DNA from: Paracoccus sulfuroxidans
GTDB taxonomy: Bacteria; Pseudomonadota; Alphaproteobacteria; Rhodobacterales; Rhodobacteraceae
Direction of reading: 5' to 3'
Assembly: GCF_007830335.1 (NCBI RefSeq)
Contig: NZ_VLKU01000010.1
Coordinates: 1 to 64,000 of the forward strand
DNA length: 64,000 nt
In this document: positions 8,434 through 18,076 of the stretch, in pieces
Numbering within the stretch: position 1 is the first letter of the stretch
Layout: every line of letters begins with the position of its first letter
Notes under the pieces: generated by a model
What the model was told of the DNA's origin: nothing
The model's input: the letters and a program-made list of their open reading frames with translations, nothing else
Database searches by the model: none
Translations under genes and position numbers: made by a program

Positions 8434-8931
8434 ATGAAGCAGTTTTCGATGATTTTTACCGCTGCGCTTTTCCCTATCGCAGCTCTGGCCCAAGACGCCA
8501 CGGCCAAATTCGTGAACACCGACGGCGCCGAGATCGGCAGCGCCAGCCTGACGCAAACCGCAGCGGGCGTGCTGATCAAGGCCGAGATCGGAGAGCTTCC
8601 GCCCGACAGCTGGGTGGCGTTCCATATCCATGAAACCGGCAGCTGCGATCCCGCGACCAAACATGACTCGGCGGGCGGTCATTTCAATCCGACCGGGGTC
8701 GAGCACGGCTATCTGTCCGAGACTGGTCCTCATGCCGGTGACATGCCCAATCAGCGCGTCGATGCGACCGGCATGGCCCGGTTCGAGGTATTCAACCCGT
8801 CGGTGACCCTGACCGAGGGAGACAAGAGCATTACATCCCGCGCCTTGATGATCCACGCCAAGGCCGACGACTACTCCAGCCAACCTTCGGGGGCGGCTGG
8901 TGACCGCCTGGCCTGCGCGGTCATCGAGTAG
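8434..8931 (+). CDS. sodC: Periplasmic Cu/Zn superoxide dismutase
   Basis: A 165-residue precursor. Residues 1-19 form a Sec signal peptide (MKQFSMIFTAALFPIAALA, cut before QDATA). The mature part has the Cu/Zn-SOD metal ligands: FHIHETGSC (two Cu His and the disulfide Cys), DSAGGHFNPTGVEHG (bridging and Zn His), and the later LMIHAKADDYSSQPSGAAGDRLAC, with the last Cu His, the electrostatic loop, the catalytic Arg and the second Cys. All key residues are present. It converts superoxide to peroxide and oxygen in the periplasm. The ATG at 8434 is preferred because AAAGAGG lies 5 bases before it and it gives a clean signal peptide; an upstream in-frame GTG at 8395 would put extra residues before it. 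Confidence 0.93.
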   Translation: MKQFSMIFTAALFPIAALAQDATAKFVNTDGAEIGSASLTQTAAGVLIKAEIGELPPDSWVAFHIHETGSCDPATKHDSAGGHFNPTGVEHGYLSETGPHAGDMPNQRVDATGMARFEVFNPSVTLTEGDKSITSRALMIHAKADDYSSQPSGAAGDRLACAVIE

Positions 8932-9069
8932 CGCCTTGCCGGCACCGCTTCACAGGCCAGCATGAACAATCGGCGCTCCGAGCAGTTTTCCTCATGTGAT
9001 TTCCAGAGGAATAGCGGCATGGAGCGCCTGCTCACCCGCGTCGCTGGTCAAATCGCTTATTGGGCCTGT

Positions 9070-9323
9070 TCGCCTATCGGACGTGTCACGAGCAGGGCGC
9101 AGGGCGGCAATCATACTGCACGATATCAATATGCCCGCCCGGTTCTGCGATCATATCGCCGCAATCAGGGGTGGCAGGCTGGCCATGCAGGGTGTACCCC
9201 TGCCAATCTGATGCGCCCCGAGACGCTTGAGCAGATCTATGGCCTGCCGATGCAAGGACTGACCCACGATGACGGACGGCACGTCGCCAGCCCCGTCGAA
9301 CCGCAGAACCCACAAGGACGACC
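9070..9323 (+). pseudogene. Fragment of a siderophore ABC transporter ATPase (FepC-like)
   Basis: Only the C-terminal quarter of a FepC/FhuC-type ATPase remains. VSRAGRRAAIILHDINMPARFCDHIAAIRGGRL carries the H-loop His, followed by an in-frame stop after GVPLPI. The tail LMRPETLEQIYGLPMQG continues in another frame, so there is a frameshift near 9205 as well as loss of everything upstream, including Walker A, signature and Walker B. The fragment abuts the intact ABC exporter gene at 9324 and shows that a siderophore uptake operon once ended here. Confidence 0.7.
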
Positions 9324-11024
9324 ATGCTACGCCAGTTTTTCTCCTATTACCGCCCGTTCATGGGGTTGTTCTGGCTTGATTTCGGATGTGCCGTTCTGTC
9401 GGGCCTGCTTGAGTTGGCGTTTCCTCTGGCGATCACGGCCTTCATCGATCATCTGCTGCCACAGGGCGATTGGACGCTGACGGTCGCCGCCGCCATCGGG
9501 TTGCTGATCCTTTACGCCGTAAATTCAGGGCTGCTGGTCATCGTGATCTATTGGGGCCACAAGCTGGGCATCAACATCGAAACCGTCATGCGGGCGAAGG
9601 CGTTCGATCACCTGACCCGGCTGTCCTGGCGCTGGTACGACCGCGCCCGCACAGGCAAGCTCGTCGCGCGCGTGACGCGAGATCTGGAAGAGATCGGCGA
9701 GGTCGCCCATCATGGCCCCGAGGACGCCTTCATCGCCATCATGACGTTTTTCGGTGCCTTCGCGCTGATGTTCTGGGTCAACCCGCAGCTTGCGGTGATC
9801 GTGGCGCTGATCGTTCCGGCCATGCTCGCGCTGGTCATCATCTATGGCGGCCGGATGACTCGGACCTGGCGCAACATCTATTCCCGGGTCGGCGATTTCA
9901 ACGTCCGCCTGGAAGAGACCCTTGGCGGCGTCCGCGTCGTCCAGGCCTTCGGCAACGAGGCACATGAAAACCACCTATTTGCCGCAGACAATGCCCGCTA
10001 CCGTCAGGCCAAGCTTGACGCCTATCGCGTCATGGCGGCCTCGAACGCGCTGCAATACATGGGTCTGCGGCTGGTGCAGGTCATCGTGATGGTTGTCGGG
10101 GCGGGCTTTGTCCTGAACGGGAAGCTGACAACTGGTGGCTTTGTGGGGTTCCTGCTGCTCGTCGGCGTGTTTTACCGGCCGCTTGAAAAGATCGCTGCGG
10201 TGATTGAGACCTATCCGCGCGGTATCGCCGGATTTCGACGCTATCAGGAACTGCTCGCGACCGAGCCAGAGATCGCGGATTCCCCCGATGCCGTCGAGGC
10301 CCCTGCCCTGCGCGGCAATATCAGCTTTGAAGGCGTAAGCTTTGAATATGATGCCGATCGCCCGATCATTCGTGACATCGATCTGACGATCCGCGCCGGT
10401 GAGACAATCGCTTTTGTCGGCCCGTCGGGCGCGGGCAAGACGACATTGTTGGCGCTGCTGCCGCGCTTTTATGAGCCGACCTCCGGCCGCATCACGGTGG
10501 ACGGAATGGAGCTGTCGCATATGCGGCTGAACAGCCTGCGCAAGCAGATCGGCTTGGTCTCGCAGGACGTCTTCCTGTTCGGGGGGACGCTGCGCGAAAA
10601 TATCGCCTATGGTCGGCTCGGCGCAACCGATAGTGAAATCCGCAGCGCTGCGGCGCAAGCGCAATTGACAGCCCTGATAGACAGCCTGCCCGAGGGGCTG
10701 GACACAATCGTCGGAGAGCGTGGCGTGATGCTGTCAGGGGGGCAAAAGCAGCGCGTGGCCATCGCAAGGGCGTTTCTCAAGAACCCGCCGATCCTGATCC
10801 TGGACGAGGCGACCAGCGCGCTCGACAGCCACACCGAGCGCGAAATTCAGGATTCGCTGGATCGTCTTGCCGTGGGTCGCACCACGCTGATCATCGCCCA
10901 TCGACTTGGCACGATCCGCAATGCCGACCGCATCGTTGTGCTGAATCAGGGCAGCATTGCCGAAATCGGCAATCATGAGGAGCTGCTTGGTCGCGGCGGA
11001 ATCTACGCGCAGCTTGCCAGCTAG
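9324..11024 (+). CDS. ABC exporter, fused membrane and ATPase domains
   Basis: A 566-residue half-transporter of the MsbA/MdlB type. The N-terminal membrane domain has about six TM helices (residues 15-300). The ATPase domain starts near residue 335 with Walker A GPSGAGKTT at about 366, Q-loop LVSQDVFLFGG, signature LSGGQKQRVAIARA, Walker B ILILDEATSALD and H-loop IIAHRLGTI, all intact. It should act as a homodimer in the inner membrane and export a hydrophobic or amphipathic substrate. Similar exporters are often found with siderophore loci, and the FepC fragment directly upstream supports an iron-related origin here. That substrate is an inference. A downstream partner is absent. Confidence 0.88.
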   Translation: MLRQFFSYYRPFMGLFWLDFGCAVLSGLLELAFPLAITAFIDHLLPQGDWTLTVAAAIGLLILYAVNSGLLVIVIYWGHKLGINIETVMRAKAFDHLTRLSWRWYDRARTGKLVARVTRDLEEIGEVAHHGPEDAFIAIMTFFGAFALMFWVNPQLAVIVALIVPAMLALVIIYGGRMTRTWRNIYSRVGDFNVRLEETLGGVRVVQAFGNEAHENHLFAADNARYRQAKLDAYRVMAASNALQYMGLRLVQVIVMVVGAGFVLNGKLTTGGFVGFLLLVGVFYRPLEKIAAVIETYPRGIAGFRRYQELLATEPEIADSPDAVEAPALRGNISFEGVSFEYDADRPIIRDIDLTIRAGETIAFVGPSGAGKTTLLALLPRFYEPTSGRITVDGMELSHMRLNSLRKQIGLVSQDVFLFGGTLRENIAYGRLGATDSEIRSAAAQAQLTALIDSLPEGLDTIVGERGVMLSGGQKQRVAIARAFLKNPPILILDEATSALDSHTEREIQDSLDRLAVGRTTLIIAHRLGTIRNADRIVVLNQGSIAEIGNHEELLGRGGIYAQLAS

Positions 11025-11277
11025 GAGGTCCGGTTCATCCAGCGCGGGGCAAACGCGTAGTTCAGCGAAAGTTCTGCTGCCTGCGGGCGTTCAGCTCCAA
11101 TAGGCAGAGGCCCCCTGCCCCAACAGGTGCGAACAGGCAGCGCTGTCTCATCACCGCGCGACATCGCCAGAGCCCGAACCTCGCTCGGATCTACCGGGCT
11201 CCCGCGCGAGGCTGTTCAGAAATGCCAGCGCCTTGCGAAAGCGGCAGGCCACTATATCTCAACGCCTGATCAAAGGG

Positions 11278-11897
11278 TCACGCCGTGGCGGTCTGATAGC
11301 TCTGCAGCATCTGGATCCAGCTGTCGAAGTCGATGTCATTCCCGGCCGTATAAGGGGCAAAGCGGGTGACATATCCCACGGCAAACGAGCCGTTCCGCAC
11401 CTCGACAGTCCTGCCTTTTCCGGGTCGGCAGAGACATAAAGGAAACGGGATTTTCCCCTCGACGAAATCGCGGAAGCAAGTCGCTCGACAAGCGCGTCAG
11501 ACACACCCACGTTGCACTTGTAAATGAACGTCTTTTCGCCACTCTCCAAAAGGCTGTTGAGCTTGTCGCGCAGGTAAGCGATCTTTCCGACTTCAGCTTC
11601 GTGTATTTCACGACGCGCGCTCTCGTCATGGTCGAACACGCCATCTGTTGAGGTCATCTTGCTGTGAAATTCAAGCCCGCTTTTGCGGTCGTCGACCATC
11701 TTTGGCGCGAATGGTGTGAGATTGTCGAATTCATAGATCCCCTCGAACCGCTGCTCCAACGCGTCAGCAAGCACCTCGGGCGGAGAGACTGTCCAGCGCA
11801 AAAGCCCGCCCGGCTCGACGCCTGAGTGGCGCTGGACAAAGCCGAACTCGCAATTGTCCCCAAGGCTTTCAAACTGGCTGAGCAGATCGCCATTAGT
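11278..11897 (-). pseudogene. Frameshifted gene of an uncharacterised family (LGDNCEFGFVQR motif)
   Basis: Reading on the minus strand, the frame begins near 11885 without an ATG: LLSQFESLGDNCEFGFVQR, then EPGGLLRWTV, ALEQRFEGIYEFDNL, DDRKSGLEFHSKM, FIYKCNVGVSDALV and FLYVSADPEKAG. At about 11415 a single missing base shifts the frame. In the alternative frame the expected C-terminus follows: TVEVRNGSFAVGYVTRFAPY, then DFDSWIQMLQ and a stop at 11278-11280. The LGDNCEFG...FHS...YKC pattern is that of a conserved alphaproteobacterial family of unknown function often seen near polysaccharide genes; this is from memory. The missing start and the frameshift indicate a pseudogene, though a non-ATG start is possible. 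Confidence 0.65.
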
Positions 11898-12085
11898 TCA
11901 TCGACTTTGACTCCATCTCAGGCTCGCTTGCTTGATCCTCCCCGGACAGTGCCGGTGATGACGCCAGGGCGGCGCGATCCCTCCGAAAGAAGGCGGCCCA
12001 TCACCGGTGCCCGCCTGCGAGGTTTACTTGCTCCGACACTGCTTCCTATACCAATATCTGCCAGAATTCTTCATCCACGACGACC

Positions 12086-12664
12086 ATGCCGCACCCTGCC
12101 ATCACCGCCTATCCCCTCATCCCAGCCCGCGTCCATGAAGCATGCGGCCCTGCAGCGGCCAGCTTTGCGCTGCGGACCGCGCATCAACTCGGGGTGGATC
12201 TGCTATGGGTGCGCGAGGATTGGCAGCCGGAAAAGCTGAACCCTCGCGGGTTCGAGGGGCTTGATCCCGCAAGGCTGATCATGGCGCGGACCAAGGGACA
12301 GGTCGATACGCTGGCCGTGGCCGAGGAGGCGTTGCGGGACGGCGCCCTTGGCCTTGTGGTGCTGGAGATCACCTCGCCGTTGTCTCTGACCGCCGGGCGG
12401 CGCTTGCAGCTTGCGGCCAGGGCGGGCGGGTCGACCGGGCTGTGCCTGATCCCCGAGGACATGGGCAGTCCCGCCGCCGAGACGCGCTGGCACTGCGCGC
12501 CTGTGTTCGACATGGGCGACTCGACTCTGCAACGTTGGCAGCTTATCAAGAACAAATCAGGAACACTTGGGGTCTGGAATGTTCGATGGGATCCAGAGAC
12601 GCGTCGTGTCGCTGTGGTTCCCCCGGCTGGCCACCGACCGGGTTCTGCGGACGCGCCCGGTTGA
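12086..12664 (+). CDS. imuA: ImuA, SOS mutagenesis accessory protein
   Basis: A 192-residue protein of the ImuA family (RecA/SulA-like fold). HEACGPAAASFALRTA near residue 18 and the segment VDTLAVAEEALRDGALGLVVLEI, then SLTAGRRLQLAARAGGSTGLCLI, match the degenerate RecA-like core that binds RecA and regulates the polymerase complex. ImuA acts with ImuB and DnaE2 in damage-induced translesion synthesis. Identity rests mainly on its position: its last 86 bases overlap imuB in a different frame, and dnaE2 follows. The ATG at 12086 is the first in-frame start. A clear LexA box was not found upstream, so SOS control is assumed from the family. Confidence 0.85.
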   Translation: MPHPAITAYPLIPARVHEACGPAAASFALRTAHQLGVDLLWVREDWQPEKLNPRGFEGLDPARLIMARTKGQVDTLAVAEEALRDGALGLVVLEITSPLSLTAGRRLQLAARAGGSTGLCLIPEDMGSPAAETRWHCAPVFDMGDSTLQRWQLIKNKSGTLGVWNVRWDPETRRVAVVPPAGHRPGSADAPG

Positions 12665-14033
12665 TGGCCCCTTTGTTCTGACGCTGAAGGAAAGCAACGC
12701 CAATCGCGTGCATTGCCTGAATGACGCGGCCGAGCGGCAGGGCCTCTATCGCGGCATGAGCTTTTCAGATGCGCGGGCCTTCTGCCCCGATCTGATCAGC
12801 CTGCCCGCGCGCCCGGATCAGGAAATGCGCTTTCTGGCCAGCCTGCGTCGCTGGGCCATGCGCTGGTGTCCCTGGGTCGGCTTCGAGGGGCGAGACGGGC
12901 TGGTTCTGGACATCACCGGCTCGGCGCATCTTTTCGGGGGTGAGGCGGCGATGCTGGGGGCCATGCGCCAGCGTCTGAGCCGCGCGGGACTGTCGGTGCG
13001 GGTGGGCCTTGGCCAGACGCGCGGGGCTGCCTGGGCACGGGCGCATTACGGCGAGGGGGCGGCTTTGGCCGATCTGCCGGTGGCTGCGTTGCGGCTGGAC
13101 CCCGATACCGTTACCGGGCTGGAACGGATGGGGCTGCGGCGCATCGGCCAGTTGCGCGACACGCCGCGCGGGCCCTTGGCGCGGCGCTTCGGGGCGGGGC
13201 TGCTGATGCGCCTCGATCAGGCGCTTGGCGATCAGCCCGAACAGATCAGCCCGGAAACCGAGCCGCCCCATTATGCCGTGCGCCTGACCCTGCCCGAACC
13301 GATCGGGCTGGAGACGGATGTGATGGCGGCAACGGACCGGCTGCTGGCCCGCCTCTGCGAGAAGCTGGCCGACCGTCAGGCGGGCGCGCGAATCCTGTGC
13401 CTCAGCCTGCGCCGGGTCGATGCCGCCTCGCAGCAGGTCGAGCTGCGTTTGGCCCGCCCCATGCGCGACCCGGCCCGCATCCTGCCACTGTTCCAGCGCG
13501 GCGTCTCCGAGGTCGATGCGGGCTTCGGCATCGATCAGTTGCGGCTTGAGGCGGTGCAGGTCGAGCCCTTGCCCGCCCAGCAGCTGGCCCATTCCGGCCC
13601 GCGTGATCCAAGGCGTCTGGACGATCTGATCACCCGGATCGGCACAAGGATCGGGCTGGAAAACGTCCAGCGTTTCCTGCCCGCCGACAGCCACATTCCC
13701 GAACGCAGCTTTCTGATCGCGCCTGCCGCCTATTCGCAACCCGAGGGCGGTTGGGTCAATCTCAGCCCCCGACCGGTGCGGATTTTTGCGCCCGAGCCGA
13801 TCACGGCCGCAGGCTCATCCCCGCCCGAACGGTTCCGCTGGCGGCGCATGGAGCTGACCCTTGGGCGCGCCACCGGGCCGGAACGGATCGCGCCGGAATG
13901 GTGGCTGGACGATCCGAACTGGCGCAGCGGGCTGCGCGATTACTGGCGGGTCGAGACGCGGCAGGGACGGCGGCTTTGGATGTTCTACACGCCGCAAAAC
14001 CCCGGCTGGTTCGTGCAGGGGGAGTTCGCATGA
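12579..14033 (+). CDS. imuB: ImuB, Y-family DNA polymerase-like protein
   Basis: A 484-residue Y-family-like protein. It begins MFDGIQRRVVSLWFPRLATDRVLR, with the DinB-type palm elements GLYRGMSFSDARAFCPDL and LVLDITGSAHLFGGEA, then the helix-hairpin-helix LRRIGQLRDTPRGPLARRFG and a long C-terminal region. ImuB proteins lack the catalytic acidic triad and serve as a hub that binds the beta clamp, ImuA and DnaE2. The palm here reads DITGSAHLFGG where active polymerases have D-x-D-E-type residues, which fits inactivity. The ATG at 12579 is chosen over a TTG at 12567. The stop overlaps the dnaE2 start (ATGA). Confidence 0.9.
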   Translation: MFDGIQRRVVSLWFPRLATDRVLRTRPVDGPFVLTLKESNANRVHCLNDAAERQGLYRGMSFSDARAFCPDLISLPARPDQEMRFLASLRRWAMRWCPWVGFEGRDGLVLDITGSAHLFGGEAAMLGAMRQRLSRAGLSVRVGLGQTRGAAWARAHYGEGAALADLPVAALRLDPDTVTGLERMGLRRIGQLRDTPRGPLARRFGAGLLMRLDQALGDQPEQISPETEPPHYAVRLTLPEPIGLETDVMAATDRLLARLCEKLADRQAGARILCLSLRRVDAASQQVELRLARPMRDPARILPLFQRGVSEVDAGFGIDQLRLEAVQVEPLPAQQLAHSGPRDPRRLDDLITRIGTRIGLENVQRFLPADSHIPERSFLIAPAAYSQPEGGWVNLSPRPVRIFAPEPITAAGSSPPERFRWRRMELTLGRATGPERIAPEWWLDDPNWRSGLRDYWRVETRQGRRLWMFYTPQNPGWFVQGEFA

Positions 14034-17000
14034 GCCCCGACCCGCATCTGCCGCGCTATGCCGAGCTTTGCGTGACGACGAATTTCACCTTCCTGACGGG
14101 GGCCTCGCATCCCGAGGAACTGATGACGCGGGCTGCCGAACTGGGGCTGTCGGCCATCGCCATTACCGATCGCAATTCGCTGGCGGGCGTCGTTCGCGCC
14201 TATCGTGCCTTGCAGATTCTGCGCGAAGAGGCCGAGAAGAGCGTCGCTATCCGCTCGCAGCACCGAACCGACACTTGCTCGCGGCAAGAGATCGGTAATC
14301 CCGAGGATATTCCCCGGCCCTTGGTGCCGCATCTGCCGAAGCTGATCGTGGGCACGCGGCTGGTTCTGCGCGACAGCGGGGTCGAGTGGGTGGCGCTGCC
14401 GACTGACAAGGCGGCCTATCAGCGGCTGACCCGGCTTTTGACCTTGGGCAAGCGCCGCGCGGACAAGGGCGAATGTCATCTGGACAGGGCCGATCTGCTG
14501 GAAGGGTGCCGTGGCATGATCCTGATCGCGCTGCCAGGCGATATGGTCCGCGCTGTTCCCGATATCCAGCAGATGCGGCGCTGCTATCCCGGCCATATCT
14601 TTGTCGGGGCCGCGCCGCGCTATGACGGCTCGGACCAGCAATATCTGGCGGCCTGCGCAGAGCTGGCGCAGCGGACCAGCGCGCCGATGGTGGCCGTGGG
14701 CGATGTGCTGATGCACCGCGCAGCGCGTCGGCAACTGGCCGATGTGCTGACCTGCATGCGCCTTGGCTGCACCATCGACCAGATCGGCCGCAATGCCCTG
14801 CCGAATGGCGAACGCCGTCTGAAGGGGGCGGCGGATATGGGGCGCCTTTTTCACCATCACCCCGCCGCCCTGCGCCGCACGGTCGAGATCGCCAATCGCT
14901 GCGCCTTCGATCTGAGCCAGCTCAGCTATGACTACCCCGATGAGATCGCGGATGGGGAAGCGCCGATGGCCCGCCTGACCCGTCTGGCCGAGGAAGGGCT
15001 GGCGCGGCGCTATCCGGCGGGGGCCACCGGCCGAGCGCGGGAATTGATGGCCAAGGAATTGGCCGTCGTAGAGGAACTGAACTATCCGGCCTATTTCCTG
15101 ACCGTCCACGACATCGTGCAATACGCCCGCAGTCAGGGGATACTCTGCCAAGGCCGCGGCTCGGCGGCGAATTCGATCCTGTGCTATCTGCTGGGCATCA
15201 CCGATGTGAAACCCGAGATGATCGGCATGGTCTTTGAGCGTTTCATCTCGCGCCATCGCGGCGAGCCTCCCGATATCGACGTAGATTTCGAACATGAGCG
15301 GCGCGAGGAGGTGATCCAGTGGATCTATCAGAAATACGGCCGCCACCGCGCCGGGCTCTGCGCGACGGTGATCCATTTCCGCTCTCGCGCGGCGATCCGC
15401 GAGGTCGGCAAGGTCATGGGCCTGTCGCAGGACGTCACCGCCGGTTTGTCGGGGCAGATCTGGGGCTATTCCAATGAGGACCCGGACCTCGACCGCGTCC
15501 GCGAGCTGGGGCTGGACCCGACCGACCGCCGCCTTGCGCAGACCCTGCGCCTGATCGGTGAGATCATCGGTTTTCCCCGCCACCTTTCGCAGCATGTCGG
15601 CGGCTTTGTCATCACCAAGGGCCGGCTGGATGAGCTGGCGCCGATTGAAAATGCCGCGATGGAAGATCGCACGCTGATCGAATGGGACAAGGATGACATC
15701 GACACGCTGAAGATCCTCAAGGTCGATGTTCTGGGGCTTGGGATGCTGACCTGCATCCGCAAGGCCTTTGACCTTCTTGAGGATCATGAGCGTCTGGCCC
15801 TGACGCTGGCCAGCGTTCCGGCTGAGGACGCCACGACCTACCAGATGCTGCAAATCGCCGATGCGGTCGGCGTCTTTCAGGTCGAAAGCCGGGCGCAGAT
15901 GAATTTCCTGCCCCGGATGAAGCCGAAGGAATTTTATGATCTGGTGATCGAGGTCGCCATTGTCCGCCCCGGTCCCATTCAGGGCGGCATGGTCCAGCCC
16001 TATATCCGCCGCCGTCAGGGACTTGAGAAACCCGAACCTTTTGGCCCTGCGTTGGAGGCCGTCACCAAGCGTACCCTCGGCGTGCCGCTTTTTCAGGAAC
16101 AGGCCCTGCAAATCGCCGAGGTCGGCGCGGGCTATACCGCCGAAGAGGCCGACAAGCTGCGCCGTTCTCTGGCCAGTTTTCGCCGCATGGGCACGATTGG
16201 CGAGCATCGGGACAAGTTCATCGCGGGCATGATCGCCAATGGCTACAGCCCCGAAATTGCCGCCCGCTGTTTCGGCCAGATCGAAGGTTTTGCCGATTAC
16301 GGCTTCCCCGAAAGCCATGCGGCGGCATTCGCGCTGCTGGTCTATGTCTCGGCCTGGCTGAAATGCCACCACCCGGCGGTCTTTGCCTGCGCGCTTCTGA
16401 ACAGCCAGCCGATGGGCTTTTACGCGCCAGCGCAGATCGTGCGGGACGCGCGCGATCATCAGGTCGAGGTGCGGCCGATCTGCGTGAACCACAGCGCGTG
16501 GGACAATCAGCTGGAACGCCGCGCCGATGGGGCGCTGGCCCTGCGGCTGGGCTTTCGTCAGATCAAAGGCTTCAAGGAAGAGGACGCGACCTGGATCACC
16601 GCTGCCCGTGGCAACGGCTATCGCGACCCCGAAGCGGTCTGGCTATGCGCGGGGGTGGCACCCGCTGTGCTGGAACGTCTGGCCGAGGCTGACGGCTTTG
16701 CCGGGATCGGCCTGACGCGGCGGGACGCCTTGTGGCAGATCCGCGCCATCCGCGCGCCGGGGGTGCTGCCGCTCTTCAACGACCCGATCGACGGCGAGGC
16801 GATTGCCGAACCCGCCGTCACCCTGCCCCCCATGCAGATGGGCGAAGAGGTGGTCGAGGATTACGTCGCCACCCGCCTGACCCTGCGCGCCCATCCGATG
16901 GAGCTGCTGCGCCTCTCGCTGCCCGGTCTGACCCGCCATGATGCGCTGGTCGACGCGCCGCTGCGTCGCACCACAGTCTGCGGCCTCGTCATCACCCGCC

Positions 17001-17353
17001 AGCGACCCGGCACCGCCTCGGGCGTGGTCTTCCTGACGCTTGAGGATGAGACCGGCGTCAGCAATATCGTCGTCTGGAGGAAGATCTTCGAACAGAACCG
17101 CCGCGCGGTCATGGGCGGGCGGCTGTTGCAGGTCACGGGCAGGTTGCAGCGAGAGGGCATCGTCACCCATCTGATCGCCGAGACGATCACCGATGTCTCG
17201 CACCGCCTGTCCGATCTGGGCCACCCGATGGAAAGCGCCATCGGCCAGACCACCCCGCAAACCGACAACGCCCCCCGCCCGCTTCCCGCCCCCCGGGCCA
17301 TGCACCCCCGGGATCAGGCGAAACGCCTGTTCCCCAGCAGGGATTTCCATTGA
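14030..17353 (+). CDS. dnaE2: Error-prone DNA polymerase DnaE2
   Basis: A 1107-residue C-family polymerase. An N-terminal PHP domain (YAELCVTTNFTFLTGASHPEEL, AIAITDRNSLAGVVRA) is followed by the palm with GRGSAANSILCYLLGITDVKP and PPDIDVDFEHERREEVIQWIY, which holds the catalytic Asp pair, with the third Asp in ILKVDVLGLGML. Fingers and helix-hairpin-helix motifs (GVPLFQEQALQIAEVGAGY, FADYGFPESHAAAFALLVY) and a C-terminal OB-fold complete it. It performs mutagenic translesion synthesis with ImuB and ImuA. The PHP domain carries an extra loop at about residues 64-100. The ATG at 14030 overlaps the imuB stop; the open frame further upstream is antisense-like noise inside imuB. Confidence 0.94.
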   Translation: MSPDPHLPRYAELCVTTNFTFLTGASHPEELMTRAAELGLSAIAITDRNSLAGVVRAYRALQILREEAEKSVAIRSQHRTDTCSRQEIGNPEDIPRPLVPHLPKLIVGTRLVLRDSGVEWVALPTDKAAYQRLTRLLTLGKRRADKGECHLDRADLLEGCRGMILIALPGDMVRAVPDIQQMRRCYPGHIFVGAAPRYDGSDQQYLAACAELAQRTSAPMVAVGDVLMHRAARRQLADVLTCMRLGCTIDQIGRNALPNGERRLKGAADMGRLFHHHPAALRRTVEIANRCAFDLSQLSYDYPDEIADGEAPMARLTRLAEEGLARRYPAGATGRARELMAKELAVVEELNYPAYFLTVHDIVQYARSQGILCQGRGSAANSILCYLLGITDVKPEMIGMVFERFISRHRGEPPDIDVDFEHERREEVIQWIYQKYGRHRAGLCATVIHFRSRAAIREVGKVMGLSQDVTAGLSGQIWGYSNEDPDLDRVRELGLDPTDRRLAQTLRLIGEIIGFPRHLSQHVGGFVITKGRLDELAPIENAAMEDRTLIEWDKDDIDTLKILKVDVLGLGMLTCIRKAFDLLEDHERLALTLASVPAEDATTYQMLQIADAVGVFQVESRAQMNFLPRMKPKEFYDLVIEVAIVRPGPIQGGMVQPYIRRRQGLEKPEPFGPALEAVTKRTLGVPLFQEQALQIAEVGAGYTAEEADKLRRSLASFRRMGTIGEHRDKFIAGMIANGYSPEIAARCFGQIEGFADYGFPESHAAAFALLVYVSAWLKCHHPAVFACALLNSQPMGFYAPAQIVRDARDHQVEVRPICVNHSAWDNQLERRADGALALRLGFRQIKGFKEEDATWITAARGNGYRDPEAVWLCAGVAPAVLERLAEADGFAGIGLTRRDALWQIRAIRAPGVLPLFNDPIDGEAIAEPAVTLPPMQMGEEVVEDYVATRLTLRAHPMELLRLSLPGLTRHDALVDAPLRRTTVCGLVITRQRPGTASGVVFLTLEDETGVSNIVVWRKIFEQNRRAVMGGRLLQVTGRLQREGIVTHLIAETITDVSHRLSDLGHPMESAIGQTTPQTDNAPRPLPAPRAMHPRDQAKRLFPSRDFH

Positions 17354-17410
17354 GGCGGGTCACAGCAGGCCATTGGCCAGAACCAGAGGTCGCAATGGAT
17401 ATCGCGTTCC

Positions 17411-18076
17411 TCAGCCCAGCCAGTTGCTGAAACTCCGCTCACCCTCTGGCGTGAAGCTGATGACCCGCGACTGCGGCACGCGCCGCGCCCAGGAGAGGGC
17501 GAGGATGCGGTCAAGGATCGCCTTGCCCGCGCGCCCCGCCAGATGCTGGCGTCGCTGGCTCCAGTCAAGGCAGGCGCGGCACATCGGACGGTTCGAGAGT
17601 GGCAAATCCGCCAGATCCAATCCGATGCGGGACAGCCTGTCGCGGCCTCGGTCCGTCAAGGTCAGATCATCCTGCAGCCACTGATCCTGCTGCATGCGCT
17701 CGAACAGTTGCACCCCCATCTCACCGGCCAGATGATCGTAACAGATACGGGCCTTGCGCAGCGCCGGATCGCGCGGACCGGTGCGCAAAGGCGGCGCCGC
17801 GTCGCTGGAAAAGACCATCAGCGCCTCCAACAGGCTGGCGACATGGGGACCGGCCAGACGGAAATAGCGGTGCCGCCCCTGCGCCTCGACGACAAGCACC
17901 TCGCCATCGACGAGCTTTGCCAGATGGCTGCTGGCGGTCTGCTTGGTGATCCCGCCCAATCCAGCAAGCTCGGTCGCGGTCAGCGCGCGCCCATCCATCA
18001 GCGCGATCAGCATGGCGCTGCGGGCGGGATCGGCGACAAGGGCGGCCACGCGGGCGATATCTGGACCTTCTCTCAT
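17411..18076 (-). CDS. ArsR-family transcriptional regulator
   Basis: A 221-residue winged-helix regulator. The N-terminal ArsR domain spans about residues 5-95: RVAALVADPARSAMLIALMDG, TATELAGLGGITKQTASSHLAKLVDGEVL (recognition helix) and the wing QGRHRYFRLAG. No N-terminal metal-binding CxC motif is present. A C-terminal extension of about 120 residues has a CRACLDWSQRR segment whose two Cys might bind metal or react with thiols. The gene is divergent from two small barrel-fold proteins (18148, 18468). A perfect 9-bp inverted repeat covers its start codon, which implies tight autoregulation. It is convergent with dnaE2. Confidence 0.88.
   Translation of the reverse strand: MREGPDIARVAALVADPARSAMLIALMDGRALTATELAGLGGITKQTASSHLAKLVDGEVLVVEAQGRHRYFRLAGPHVASLLEALMVFSSDAAPPLRTGPRDPALRKARICYDHLAGEMGVQLFERMQQDQWLQDDLTLTDRGRDRLSRIGLDLADLPLSNRPMCRACLDWSQRRQHLAGRAGKAILDRILALSWARRVPQSRVISFTPEGERSFSNWLG

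Noticed and set aside
12029..12046. Possible LexA box before imuA (GCTC-N7-GCTT)
   Set aside because: It is only a poor match to the GTTC-N7-GTTC pattern known for alphaproteobacteria, so it was not annotated.
13985..16492. 835-codon open frame antisense to dnaE2
   Set aside because: High GC and strong third-position bias make long antisense frames. The plus strand encodes an unmistakable polymerase with all motifs.
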